In this document: positions 52,427 through 60,426 of the stretch, one piece after another
Layout: every line of letters starts with the position of its first letter
Numbering within the stretch: the first letter of the stretch is position 1
Origin: Streptomyces niger
Lineage (GTDB): Bacteria > Actinomycetota > Actinomycetes > Streptomycetales > Streptomycetaceae
DNA length: 64,000 nucleotides
Reading direction: 5' to 3'
Assembly (NCBI RefSeq): GCF_000718305.1
Contig: NZ_JOFQ01000021.1
Coordinates: forward strand, 1 to 64,000
Notes under the pieces: model-generated
What the model was told of the DNA's origin: nothing
Seen by the model: only the letters and a program-made list of their open reading frames with translations
Databases searched by the model: none
Program-made: the position numbers and the translations under genes

Positions 52427-53250
52427 TTCCCCTGCCACTTCGGGCTGCGCTTGGTGGTGAACGCGGCGTGGAACTCCGCGTAGTCCGCACTGTTCATCAG
52501 CAGCGCCTGGGTCGCCGCGTCCATCTCGACGGCCGCCGCGAGCGGCATGTCCAGCTCGGCGGTGAGCAGCGCCTTCGTCTGCGCGTACGCGAGTGCGGGC
52601 CCGGCCGCGAGCCGGCGGGCGAGCGCGGCGGCGGCCTCATGGGCCTTGCCCTCCTCGGTCACCTCACTGAGCAGCCCGATCCGCTCGGCTTCGGGGGCGC
52701 GTACGGTCTCGCCCAGCATCAGCAGCCGGGTGGCGTGCCCGAGGCCGACGACGCGGGGCAGCAGATACGCCGCGCCCATGTCACCGCCGGACAGGCCGAC
52801 CCTGGTGAAGAGGAAGGCGAAGCGGGCTGAGGGATCGGCGACGCGGAAGTCGGCGGCGAGCGCGAGGACGGCCCCGGCGCCGGCGGCCACGCCGTGCACG
52901 GCCGCGATCACCGGGAACGGGCACTCCCGCAGCGCCCGTACGACCTGCCCGGTCATGCGGTTGAAGTCGAGCAGCTGTCCGGTGTCCATCTCCAGGGTGG
53001 CGCCAATGATCTCCTCGACGTCGCCGCCGGAGCAGAAGCCGCGGCCCTCGCCGCCGAGGACCAGGGCTCGTACGGCGCGTTCGCGGGAGAGCTCGGCGAG
53101 CAGGTCGCGGAGGTCGGCGTAGGCGCCGAAGGTGAGGGAGTTCAGGGTGTCGGGACGCGCGAGGGTGACGGTGACGACACCGTCCTCCCTGGTCACGCGG
53201 AGGTGTTCCCATGCGTCGGTGGGGTGCGCGGAACCGGTGAACGGGCTCAT
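52423..53250 (-). CDS. Enoyl-CoA hydratase/isomerase family protein
   Basis: A 275-residue crotonase. The oxyanion hole is formed by GEGRGFCSGGDVEEI and VHGVAAGAGAVLALAADFR; RVGLSGGDMGAAYLLPRVVG covers the region of the second catalytic acid, which is replaced by Gly-Gly-Asp. Members with this pattern are usually encoded with the fused monooxygenase that follows here with a GTGA overlap, consistent with ring processing. An upstream operator matches that of the acyl-CoA dehydrogenase/CoA-ligase promoter. Confidence 0.88.
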   Translation of the reverse strand: MSPFTGSAHPTDAWEHLRVTREDGVVTVTLARPDTLNSLTFGAYADLRDLLAELSRERAVRALVLGGEGRGFCSGGDVEEIIGATLEMDTGQLLDFNRMTGQVVRALRECPFPVIAAVHGVAAGAGAVLALAADFRVADPSARFAFLFTRVGLSGGDMGAAYLLPRVVGLGHATRLLMLGETVRAPEAERIGLLSEVTEEGKAHEAAAALARRLAAGPALAYAQTKALLTAELDMPLAAAVEMDAATQALLMNSADYAEFHAAFTTKRSPKWQGK

Positions 53251-53298
53251 GGGCGTCGGGCCCCCTTCTGTCGGAGGGCTGGTGCCTGCCTCGCGAAG

Positions 53299-53339
53299 TT
53301 ATCACGCGACTGTGACTGCCGTCACGAGTGCGCGATAAA
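53299..53339. promoter_or_regulatory. Shared operator, copy B (PaaX-type regulon)
   Basis: TTATC at 53299-53303, core TGACTGCCGTCACGA at 53313-53327 and CGCGATAA at 53331-53338. The outer blocks TTATC.CGCG and CGCGATAA form a dyad around GTGAC-TGCC-GTCAC. It lies about 50 bases before the enoyl-CoA hydratase start and repeats copy A at 41661-41690. Confidence 0.65.
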
Positions 53340-53447
53340 GCGACGACGGCGGGAGCCCGGCCTCGCCCTGCTCCGCAACAGGCCGGTCATGCCGGAGATT
53401 CGTACCGTTATAGGAGGACATCACGCCCAGGTGAACGGACCACGACC

Positions 53448-53864
53448 TTGTCGGAGCCACCCGCCCCGTCGTCCTGGCGGATCACGCTGCCGCACACGAC
53501 AGCCGCGGTGCCGATCGCGCGTGCCCTGATCCGGAAGGCCTTCGCCGACATGCACGTACCGGCGGACAGTGACACGGCGGAGCTGCTCACGGCCGAGCTG
53601 GTGGCCAACGCGGTCGAGCACACGGCGGGTGACCGGCCGATCGAGCTGGTCGTCGAGGTGCTGCCGAGCGGCCACCAGCACGTGGAGGTGCACGACAACG
53701 ATCCCGCGCCGGTGGAAGGGCTGGGCGACGACGCGTTCCCGGAGGTGGATCCGCTGGACGAGGGCGGCCGGGGCCTCCTGCTGATCCGCACCCTCAGCTT
53801 GGACTCCGGCTACCGCCCGACCGAACAGGGCAAGGTCGTATGGTTCCGGCTGCCTGCGGGGTGA
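53448..53864 (+). CDS. RsbW-like ATP-binding protein (HATPase_c_2)
   Basis: A 138-residue protein with a GHKL ATPase fold: N box ELLTAELVANAVEHTAGD, G1 HDNDPAPVE, G2 EGGRGLLLIRTL. Such stand-alone domains act as anti-sigma kinases or regulators in Streptomyces. Start is uncertain: no ATG or GTG sits in frame near the domain, so the TTG at 53448 is used; a GTG at 53328 would add 40 residues but overlaps the operator. Two DnaA boxes follow. Confidence 0.75.
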   Translation: MSEPPAPSSWRITLPHTTAAVPIARALIRKAFADMHVPADSDTAELLTAELVANAVEHTAGDRPIELVVEVLPSGHQHVEVHDNDPAPVEGLGDDAFPEVDPLDEGGRGLLLIRTLSLDSGYRPTEQGKVVWFRLPAG

Positions 53865-53869
53865 CGGGG

Positions 53870-53878
53870 TTGTCCACA
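53870..53878 (+). other. DnaA box 1
   Basis: TTGTCCACA, an exact match to the Streptomyces DnaA box consensus, 6 bases after the stop of the ATPase gene and 50 bases before a second box. Confidence 0.5.
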
Positions 53879-53919
53879 GGGGGGCGGTGGGGGGCGAGGC
53901 GGGCGGGATGCGGGGAAGG

Positions 53920-53928
53920 TTGTCCACA
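53920..53928 (+). other. DnaA box 2
   Basis: TTGTCCACA, the second exact copy, in the same orientation, in a G-rich 204-base convergent gap with no gene. Confidence 0.5.
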
Positions 53929-54068
53929 GGGGCCTGAGGCGTGCGGGCGGGGGCGGTACGGTCGGGGGAGTGCGGTGGAGGTGGGGGAGGGGCCTTACCG
54001 CTGGTGGCTGGAAGGAGGGAGGGCCCTCGCCTGGGCAGAGCGGAGCCCCCCGCCGAACCATCACCCCT

Positions 54069-55523
54069 TCAGCCCCTCTCCCCCACAAATTCCGGCGCGA
54101 CGTCCGCCACGGCCTCCGGCGCGACGTCGCCCAGTCGCGAGTGCCGGCGCCCGTACAGCGCGTACACCACCGCGCCGACGGCCAGGAACACGGCGAACTG
54201 CAGCCACGTCGCCGGGCCCGTGCCGTAGATCAGGTACAGGCAGAACGCGATACCGAGCAGCGGGCTGACCGGGAAGATCGGCACCCGGAAGCGGCGCGGC
54301 AGCGCGGGCCGGGTGCGGCGCAGCACCAGTACGCAGACGTTGACCACGGCCATGACCGCGAGCGTTCCGATGGTGGTCAGATTCATGACCACGTCCAGCG
54401 GCACCACCGCGGCCGGGACGGCGAAGACGACGGCGACGATCCAGGTGCCCCGGACCGGCGTGGACGTCTTCGGCGAGATCCGCTCGAAGACCCGCGGGAT
54501 CAGCCCGTCCCGGGACATCGACATCAGGATGCGGGTCTGGCCGTACATCACCGCGAGGACGACGGAGGCGATGGCCACGACCGCGCCGAAGGCGATGATT
54601 CCGCCGCCCAGCGCGGATCCGGTGACCCGGTCGACGATCAGGGAGAGCGCGGCGGGCTGGTCGGCGACGTCGTCGGCGGAGAGCGCGCCGACCGCGGCGA
54701 GAGCGACCAGGCAGTACAGCACGGTGACCACGCCGATGCAGATCAGGATGGCCGCGGGGACGTTCCGCCGCGGATTCTTGACCTCCTCGCCCGCCGTGGT
54801 GACCGCGTCGAAGCCGATGTACGAGAAGAAGGCGACCGAGGCGCCGGAGGTGACGCCGGCGACGCCCTGCGCGGCGAACGGCGACAGGTTGCCGTTCTTG
54901 AAGGCGGTGAACGCGATCGCGCAGAACAGGATCAGCACGCCGATCTTCAGGACGGCCATCGCGGCGGTGGCCCGGGCGCTCTCCCGGATGCCGCGCACCA
55001 GCAGCGTGGCGGCCAGCAGCATGACGACGACGGCCGGGACGTTGACGATGCCGCCGTCGCCGGGCGGCGCGGACAGCGCGGTGGGCAGCTGCCAGCCGAC
55101 CAGACTGTCCAGCAGTTCGTTCAGGTACTGGCCCCAGCCCACCGAGACCGCCGAGACCGAGACGCCGTACTCCAGCAGCAGGCACCAGCCCACGAGGAAG
55201 GCGGTGCGCTCGCCGAGCGTGGCGTACGCGTAGGAGTACGAGCTGCCGGACACCGGAATCGCGCCGCCCAGCTCGGCGAACGAGAACGCCGTGAGGACGC
55301 AGGTGACCGCGGCGAGCACGAAGGAGACGACGACGGCGGGCCCGGCCTCGGCGACGGTGTCGGACAGGCCGACGAAGATGCCCGTGCCGACGATCGCGCC
55401 GACGCCGAAGCACACCAGCTGGAAGAGGCCCATCGTGCGCTTGAGGCCATGGCCTTCGAGGTCCGTGCCGGCTTCGGCGACGAGCAGGTCGGGGGACTTG
55501 ATACGCAGTCCGGACGCGGACAT
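54069..55523 (-). CDS. APC-family amino acid permease, likely arginine-pathway transporter
   Basis: A 484-residue membrane protein with about 12 hydrophobic segments. CFGVGAIVGTGIFVGL is the TM1 motif, AFFSYIGFDAVTTAGEEVKNPRR the TM6 motif of cationic amino acid transporters. It lies downstream of ornithine carbamoyltransferase and arginine deiminase on the same strand, separated from argF by a strong hairpin, and probably imports arginine or exports ornithine. The paralogue at 12755-14260 shares the same family. Substrate is inferred from context. Confidence 0.85.
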   Translation of the reverse strand: MSASGLRIKSPDLLVAEAGTDLEGHGLKRTMGLFQLVCFGVGAIVGTGIFVGLSDTVAEAGPAVVVSFVLAAVTCVLTAFSFAELGGAIPVSGSSYSYAYATLGERTAFLVGWCLLLEYGVSVSAVSVGWGQYLNELLDSLVGWQLPTALSAPPGDGGIVNVPAVVVMLLAATLLVRGIRESARATAAMAVLKIGVLILFCAIAFTAFKNGNLSPFAAQGVAGVTSGASVAFFSYIGFDAVTTAGEEVKNPRRNVPAAILICIGVVTVLYCLVALAAVGALSADDVADQPAALSLIVDRVTGSALGGGIIAFGAVVAIASVVLAVMYGQTRILMSMSRDGLIPRVFERISPKTSTPVRGTWIVAVVFAVPAAVVPLDVVMNLTTIGTLAVMAVVNVCVLVLRRTRPALPRRFRVPIFPVSPLLGIAFCLYLIYGTGPATWLQFAVFLAVGAVVYALYGRRHSRLGDVAPEAVADVAPEFVGERG

Positions 55524-55692
55524 GGCGGTGCTTCTTCCTGGTGGTGCGAGGGCCCGGCGGGGTGTGCGGGCACGGAAAACACGGAAAAGGGGACGGACCG
55601 GTGGGTCCGTCCCCCGAGGATCGGCTCGATGGTAACCGAAAACGGTGCATGATCGCCCATTACGGCGTATTTATATGCGGTACGGACTCGCA

Positions 55693-55728
55693 CCGACCGG
55701 GGCCGCGCGTCCGTGCGGCCCCGGTCGG
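55693..55728. terminator. Terminator after ornithine carbamoyltransferase gene
   Basis: Arms CCGACCGGGGCCGC (55693-55706) and GCGGCCCCGGTCGG (55715-55728), 14 bp perfect, 8-base loop, just beyond the stop at 55739. Confidence 0.75.
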
Positions 55729-55738
55729 CCGGGCCGGT

Positions 55739-56743
55739 TCACCGCCCCAGCGTGGCCACCATGACTGCCTTGATCGTGTGCATGCGGTTCTCCGCCTCGT
55801 CGAAGACCACGGAGTGCTCCGACTCGAACACCTCGTCCGTGACCTCCAGCGACTCCAGGCCGTGCCGGGCGTAGATCTCCCGCCCCACCGCCGTCCCCAG
55901 GTCATGGAAGGCGGGCAGGCAGTGCAGGAACTTCACGTCGTCCTTGCCCGTGGCCCGCAGCACATCCATCGTCACCGCGTACGGGCTGAGCAGCGCGATC
56001 CGCTCGTCCCAGACCTCCTTCGGCTCGCCCATCGACACCCAGATGTCGGTGGCGACGAAGTCCGCGCCACGCACGCCTTCGGCGACGTCCTCGGTCAGGG
56101 TCACCCGCGCGCCGCTCCGCTCCGCCAGCTTCCGGGCGCTCGCGATCACCGAGTCCTCGGGCCACAGCTTCTTCGGCGCGACGATGCGTACGTCCATGCC
56201 GAGGAGGGCGCCGGTGACGAGGTAGGAGTTGCCCATGTTGTACCGGGCGTCGCCCAGGTAGGCGAAGGTCAGCTCGCCGAGCTGCCGGCCGGGGCTGTGC
56301 TCGACCATGGTGAGCACGTCGGCGAGCATCTGGGTGGGGTGCCACTCGTCGGTGAGGCCGTTGTAGACGGGTACGCCGGCGTGGGCCGCCAGCTCCTCGA
56401 CGTTGGTCTGCGCGCTGCCCCGGTACTCGATCGCGTCGAACATCCGGCCGAGCACGCGGGCGGTGTCCTTCACCGACTCCTTGTGCCCGATCTGCGAGCC
56501 CGAGGGGTCCAGGTACGTGGTGTGGGCACCCTGGTCGGCGGCCGCGACCTCGAAGGAGCAGCGGGTGCGGGTGGAGGTCTTCTCGAAGATCAGGGCGATG
56601 TTGCGCCCCTTGAGGTGCTGCTCCTCAGTACCCGCGCGCTTGGCGGCCTTCAGCTCCGCGGCAAGGTCGATCAGGTGGCGGAACTCCTCGGCGCTGAAGT
56701 CCAGCTCCTTGAGGAAGTGGCGGCCCGTGAGGTCAATCGCCAT
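55739..56743 (-). CDS. argF: Ornithine carbamoyltransferase
   Basis: A 334-residue enzyme that interconverts ornithine plus carbamoyl phosphate and citrulline plus phosphate. Carbamoyl-phosphate motif [18 protein letters not shown] in [12 protein letters not shown] and the ornithine-binding HCLPAFHD are all intact. Next to arginine deiminase it may work in the catabolic direction (then arcB). It is about 200 bases downstream of arcA, and the gap between them is AT-rich and has promoter-like character. Confidence 0.93.
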   Translation of the reverse strand: MAIDLTGRHFLKELDFSAEEFRHLIDLAAELKAAKRAGTEEQHLKGRNIALIFEKTSTRTRCSFEVAAADQGAHTTYLDPSGSQIGHKESVKDTARVLGRMFDAIEYRGSAQTNVEELAAHAGVPVYNGLTDEWHPTQMLADVLTMVEHSPGRQLGELTFAYLGDARYNMGNSYLVTGALLGMDVRIVAPKKLWPEDSVIASARKLAERSGARVTLTEDVAEGVRGADFVATDIWVSMGEPKEVWDERIALLSPYAVTMDVLRATGKDDVKFLHCLPAFHDLGTAVGREIYARHGLESLEVTDEVFESEHSVVFDEAENRMHTIKAVMVATLGR

Positions 56744-56941
56744 GGCAGGCTCCTAGGTCGCGGGGTACGGGGACGGTCGAATCGAATATTGGAAGTGTAT
56801 ACGACTATCCGCATTCCTATACGAAGGGTGCCTCCGGGGCAGGCGCGGCGTGGACCGGCCGCCCTCTCCTCCCCTCCGTCGCGCCCTCCGGCGCCGCGTC
56901 CCCCTCCCCCGCTGTGCGAGACCGTCGCGCCCCTCCCTTCG

Positions 56942-58168
56942 CTAGCCGAGGCCGTCGCGCTGGACCGGGCAGCTCATGCAGCGCGGGCCGCCACGACCCC
57001 GCCCCAGTTCGCTGCCCGGGATCGTGATGACCTCGATCCCCCGCTTCCGCAGGAACGTGTTCGTCGTCACGTTGCGCTCGTACGCCACCACCACGCCCGG
57101 CTCCACCGCCAGCACGTTGCAGCCGTCGTCCCACTGCTCGCGCTCCGCCGCGTGCACGTCCTGGGTCGCGGTCAGCACCCGCACCCCGTCCAGCCCGAGC
57201 GCCGCCGCGATCGCCCGGTGCATGTGCTCCGGCGGATGGTCGGTGACCTTCAGCTCCTGCTCGTTCGCGCCCGGCTCGATCGTGTACGACCGCAGCATCC
57301 CCAGCCCCGCGTACTGCGTGAACGTATCGCCGTCCACCATCGTCATCACCGTGTCCAGGTGCATGAACGCCCGCCGCTTGGGCATGTCCAGCGCCACGAT
57401 CGTCTGCGCCGAACCGGCCGCGAACAGCCCGCGAGCCAGCATCTCCACCGCCTGCGGTGTCGTCCGCTCGCTCATTCCGATCAGCACCGCACCGTTGCCG
57501 ATCACCAGCACGTCGCCGCCCTCGATGGTGGACGGGTACGCCGCCTGGCCCTCGGACCACACATGGAACCGTTCGTGCGTGAACAGCGGATGGTGCCGGT
57601 AGATCGCCTCGTAATGGACCGTCTCACGCTGCCGCGCCGGCCACCGCATCGCGTTCACCGACACCCCGTCGTACACCCAGGCGGAGGTGTCCCGCGTGAA
57701 GAGGTGGTTCGGCAGCGGCGGCAGCAGGAAGTCGTCCAGGTCCATCACATGGAAGCGGACCGAGGTCGGCTCGGGGTTGCGCTCCAGGAACTCCCGCTTC
57801 GTCATCCCCCCGATCAGCGCCTCCACCAGCTCCGCCAGCGGCAGCTCGGCGAACGCCGCCCGGAGGTGATCGGTGGCCAGCGGCCCGTACTCCTTCTCGT
57901 CGAAGACCCGGTCCAGCACCAGTTCGCGCGCTTCGGGGACCCGCAGGCTCTCCGCCAGCAGATCCCCGAACAGGTGCACCTCGACGCCGCGGTCGCGCAG
58001 GATGTCGGCGAAGGCGTCGTGCTCGGCCCGTGCGCGCCGGACCCACAGCACGTCGTCGAAGAGCAACGCGTCCTTGTTGGACGGGGTGAGCCGCTTCAGC
58101 TCCAGGTCGGGACGGTGCAGGATGACCCGGCGGAGACGACCGACCTCAGAGTCGACATGGAATCCCAT
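56942..58168 (-). CDS. arcA: Arginine deiminase
   Basis: A 408-residue guanidino-group enzyme that converts arginine to citrulline and ammonia. Motifs: [36 protein letters not shown] and the catalytic Cys in [12 protein letters not shown] near the C-terminus. ATG 58168 ([20 protein letters not shown], in part) gives the normal length; the longer frame upstream is not similar to the family. With argF and the permease it makes an ADI-type group, but no carbamate kinase is seen. Confidence 0.93.
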   Translation of the reverse strand: MGFHVDSEVGRLRRVILHRPDLELKRLTPSNKDALLFDDVLWVRRARAEHDAFADILRDRGVEVHLFGDLLAESLRVPEARELVLDRVFDEKEYGPLATDHLRAAFAELPLAELVEALIGGMTKREFLERNPEPTSVRFHVMDLDDFLLPPLPNHLFTRDTSAWVYDGVSVNAMRWPARQRETVHYEAIYRHHPLFTHERFHVWSEGQAAYPSTIEGGDVLVIGNGAVLIGMSERTTPQAVEMLARGLFAAGSAQTIVALDMPKRRAFMHLDTVMTMVDGDTFTQYAGLGMLRSYTIEPGANEQELKVTDHPPEHMHRAIAAALGLDGVRVLTATQDVHAAEREQWDDGCNVLAVEPGVVVAYERNVTTNTFLRKRGIEVITIPGSELGRGRGGPRCMSCPVQRDGLG

Positions 58169-58339
58169 CCCTCCATCCTGGCCGGATTCGACGATGATCA
58201 CTCGATATCCGCCCACCCGGTGCGGCGCGCCGCCCGACCGGTACGGCCCGGCGCAGGCCGATGAGGGCGCTGCGGCCCACCCCGCCAGCTGCGGCGGCCC
58301 CCGTCAGCTGTGGCCCACCCCGTCAGCTGCGGCGGCCCC

Positions 58340-59263
58340 TCAGCTCAGCTGGCTCTGCACCTGCGCGGAGATGATCTCCAGGTGGTCCAGGTCGTCGAGG
58401 TCCAGCATCTGGAGGTAGACACGGGAAGCGCCCGCCTCCGCGTACCGGCCGATCTTGTCGACCACCTCGGCCGGCGAACCGGCCAGACCGTTGGCCTTCA
58501 GCTCGTCCACCTCACGCCCGATCACCGCGGCCCGGCGCGCCACCTCGGCGTCGTCCTTGCCCACGCAGGCGACCAGCGCGTTGGAGTACACCAGGTCGTC
58601 GCCCTTGCGGCCGATCTCCTCGGCGGCCGCCCGCACCCGGCCGAACTGCCGCCGGGTGTCCTCCAGCGAGGCGAACGGGATGTTGAACTCGTCGGCGTAC
58701 CGTGCGGCCAGCCGCGGCGTACGCGTCGCCCCGTGCCCACCGATCAGCACCGGCACCTTGGCCTGCGCGGGCTTCGGCAGCGCCGGGGACTTCTCCAGCT
58801 GGTAGTACCTCCCGTCGTACGAGAACTCCTCGCCGGCCGGCGTGCCCCACAGCCCGGTGACGATCGCCAGCTGCTCCTCCAGCCGCCCGAACTTCTCCTT
58901 GGGGAACGGGATGCCGTACGCCCTGTGCTCCTCCTCGAACCAGCCCGCGCCCAAGCCCAGCTCGACCCGGCCGCCGGACATCTGGTCCACCTGCGCGACC
59001 TGGATCGCGAGCACGCCCGGCAGCCGGAAGGTACCGGCGGTCATCAGCGTGCCGAGCCGGATGCGCTTGGTCTCGCGGGCGAGGCCGGCGAGGGTGATCC
59101 AGGCGTCGGTGGGTCCGGGCAGCCCATCCACCGCGCCCATCCGCAGGTAGTGATCGGAGCGGAAGAACGCGTCGAAGCCGAGGTCTTCGGTGGCCTTGGC
59201 GACGGTGAGCAGGGTGTCGTAGCTGGCGCCTTGCTGGGGCTCGGTGAAAATTCGCAGATCCAT
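58340..59263 (-). CDS. LLM-class F420-dependent oxidoreductase
   Basis: A 307-residue luciferase-like monooxygenase-fold protein. MDLRIFTEPQQGASYDTLL, FDAFFRSDHYLRMG and GRVELGLGAGWFEEEHRAYGIPFP are typical of F420-dependent members. These enzymes reduce or oxidise substrates with coenzyme F420, which Streptomyces makes. No neighbour hints at the substrate. Start ATG 59263 was chosen because the upstream frame is low-complexity. Confidence 0.88.
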   Translation of the reverse strand: MDLRIFTEPQQGASYDTLLTVAKATEDLGFDAFFRSDHYLRMGAVDGLPGPTDAWITLAGLARETKRIRLGTLMTAGTFRLPGVLAIQVAQVDQMSGGRVELGLGAGWFEEEHRAYGIPFPKEKFGRLEEQLAIVTGLWGTPAGEEFSYDGRYYQLEKSPALPKPAQAKVPVLIGGHGATRTPRLAARYADEFNIPFASLEDTRRQFGRVRAAAEEIGRKGDDLVYSNALVACVGKDDAEVARRAAVIGREVDELKANGLAGSPAEVVDKIGRYAEAGASRVYLQMLDLDDLDHLEIISAQVQSQLS

Positions 59264-59429
59264 GCCCCTATCTTCCCCCTCCCCCACCCCCGGGGACGGC
59301 CCCCACCCGGTGGGACGCGCCGGGTCGACATCGCGGGCGAGAGCGGCGTGGCGGAGAGGGTCGGGGGCGCGGACAGCGGTGGGTCGGGAGCGCGGACGGA
59401 AGCCGGGCCGCGAGCTCGGGGCGTGAGCG

Positions 59430-59480
59430 GATCGTGGTGTCGGGGTGGGATCGGGAGTGGTGTCGGGGTGGTGTCGGGAG
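59430..59480. repeat. GGTGTCGGG-type tandem repeats
   Basis: Several imperfect copies of GTGGTGTCGGGGTGG and TCGGGAGT between the LLM and DUF6099 genes, without coding potential. Confidence 0.5.
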
Positions 59481-59948
59481 TCAGGCCGGGTCGTGGTCGT
59501 GCAGGCGGTCCCGGACGAGGAGTTGTTTGAGGATGGCGGCGGCGCGGTCCCGGGACTCGTCGGCTGCGTCCATCGCCTCCACACAGGTCCAGTAGAGCCC
59601 GTCCTCCTCCGCCGCGCAGACCACGCCCACCAGGGCCTCGCACACTTCGGCCAGCAGTCCGCACAGGTCCGTCAATGCGACCTTGCTGTCCTGGACTTCG
59701 GACAGCTGGGCCGCCCGCGGTCCGTAGGTTCTCGGTACCGGGCACAGCACAGCTGCGCCCGACCGGCCTCCTGCCTCGCCCAGCCTTCGTGCCTTGGCCC
59801 GCACCTCGAACGGTCCCGATATCGCCAGGAGGCTGCCGACGGCCTCCGCCAAGGCCTGCGCCTGCCACGCCTCTATGACGATGTCCTGGACCGTCCGTGC
59901 CTGGGCCAGACCGTGCCGACTGGCCGCGATGATCCGCACCGCATCCAT
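59481..59948 (-). CDS. DUF6099 family protein
   Basis: A 155-residue, mostly helical soluble protein of the Streptomyces DUF6099 family (MDAVRIIAASRHGLAQ, EAWQAQALAEAVGS, EEDGLYWTCVEAMDAADES). No function is known. Start ATG 59948. An inverted DnaA box lies about 100 bases upstream of it, between this gene and the MazG-like gene. Confidence 0.75.
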   Translation of the reverse strand: MDAVRIIAASRHGLAQARTVQDIVIEAWQAQALAEAVGSLLAISGPFEVRAKARRLGEAGGRSGAAVLCPVPRTYGPRAAQLSEVQDSKVALTDLCGLLAEVCEALVGVVCAAEEDGLYWTCVEAMDAADESRDRAAAILKQLLVRDRLHDHDPA

Positions 59949-60049
59949 GCACGACCCCTTCCCTTGCCCCTCGTCCACTGCCTTGCGCACACCTTCCACT
60001 ACCCAGAGTGAACTGAAACCGCCAAAAGCGCCAGAGTAATTCGCAAATC

Positions 60050-60058
60050 TGTGGACAA
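60050..60058 (-). other. DnaA box 3
   Basis: TGTGGACAA, the reverse of TTGTCCACA, in the promoter region of the DUF6099 gene. It is a single box, so regulatory rather than replicative if used. Confidence 0.45.
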
Positions 60059-60081
60059 CTAAGGCGAGTTTGCGAGATCCG

Positions 60082-60426
60082 TCACTCCGGAGAGTGACGA
60101 CCGGGGCGATTCGCGGGGAATCGTTCCTCATTGCGCTCGATCTTGGCGGCCAGTGCGGCCGCCGCGTCGATGCCCAGTACGCCGCAGAACTGGAGCAGGT
60201 ACGCCAGCACATCGGCCACTTCGTCCTCGACGCGTGCCGCGGATCGCGGGTCGGTCATGATCTTGGCGGACTGTTCGGGAGTCAGCCACTGGAAAATCTC
60301 GACCAGTTCGGATGCCTCGACGCTGAGCGCCGCGGCGAGGTTCTTGGGGGTGTGGTACTGCTCCCAGTCGCGGGCGGCCGCGAAGTCCGCCAGACGGCGC
60401 TGCAGGGTGGGAAGATCTTCACTCAT
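60082..60426 (-). CDS. MazG-like nucleotide pyrophosphohydrolase
   Basis: A 114-residue compact MazG/RS21-C6-type protein. Metal-binding EASELVEIFQWL and DEVADVLAYLLQF match the ExxE...ExxD pattern. These enzymes hydrolyse non-canonical or excess dNTPs. Its ATG overlaps the stop of the ATPase gene upstream (ATGA), so both are translated together. Lack of the second MazG repeat fits the integron-type (iMazG) size. Confidence 0.88.
   Translation of the reverse strand: MSEDLPTLQRRLADFAAARDWEQYHTPKNLAAALSVEASELVEIFQWLTPEQSAKIMTDPRSAARVEDEVADVLAYLLQFCGVLGIDAAAALAAKIERNEERFPANRPGRHSPE

Noticed and set aside
53870..53928. Chromosomal replication origin
   Set aside because: Only two DnaA boxes and none of the origin genes; Streptomyces oriC carries many boxes next to dnaA/dnaN.
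56780..56820. ARG box upstream of argF
   Set aside because: The stretch is AT-rich and has partial dyads, but I could not align it convincingly with the ArgR consensus; left as promoter-like DNA.
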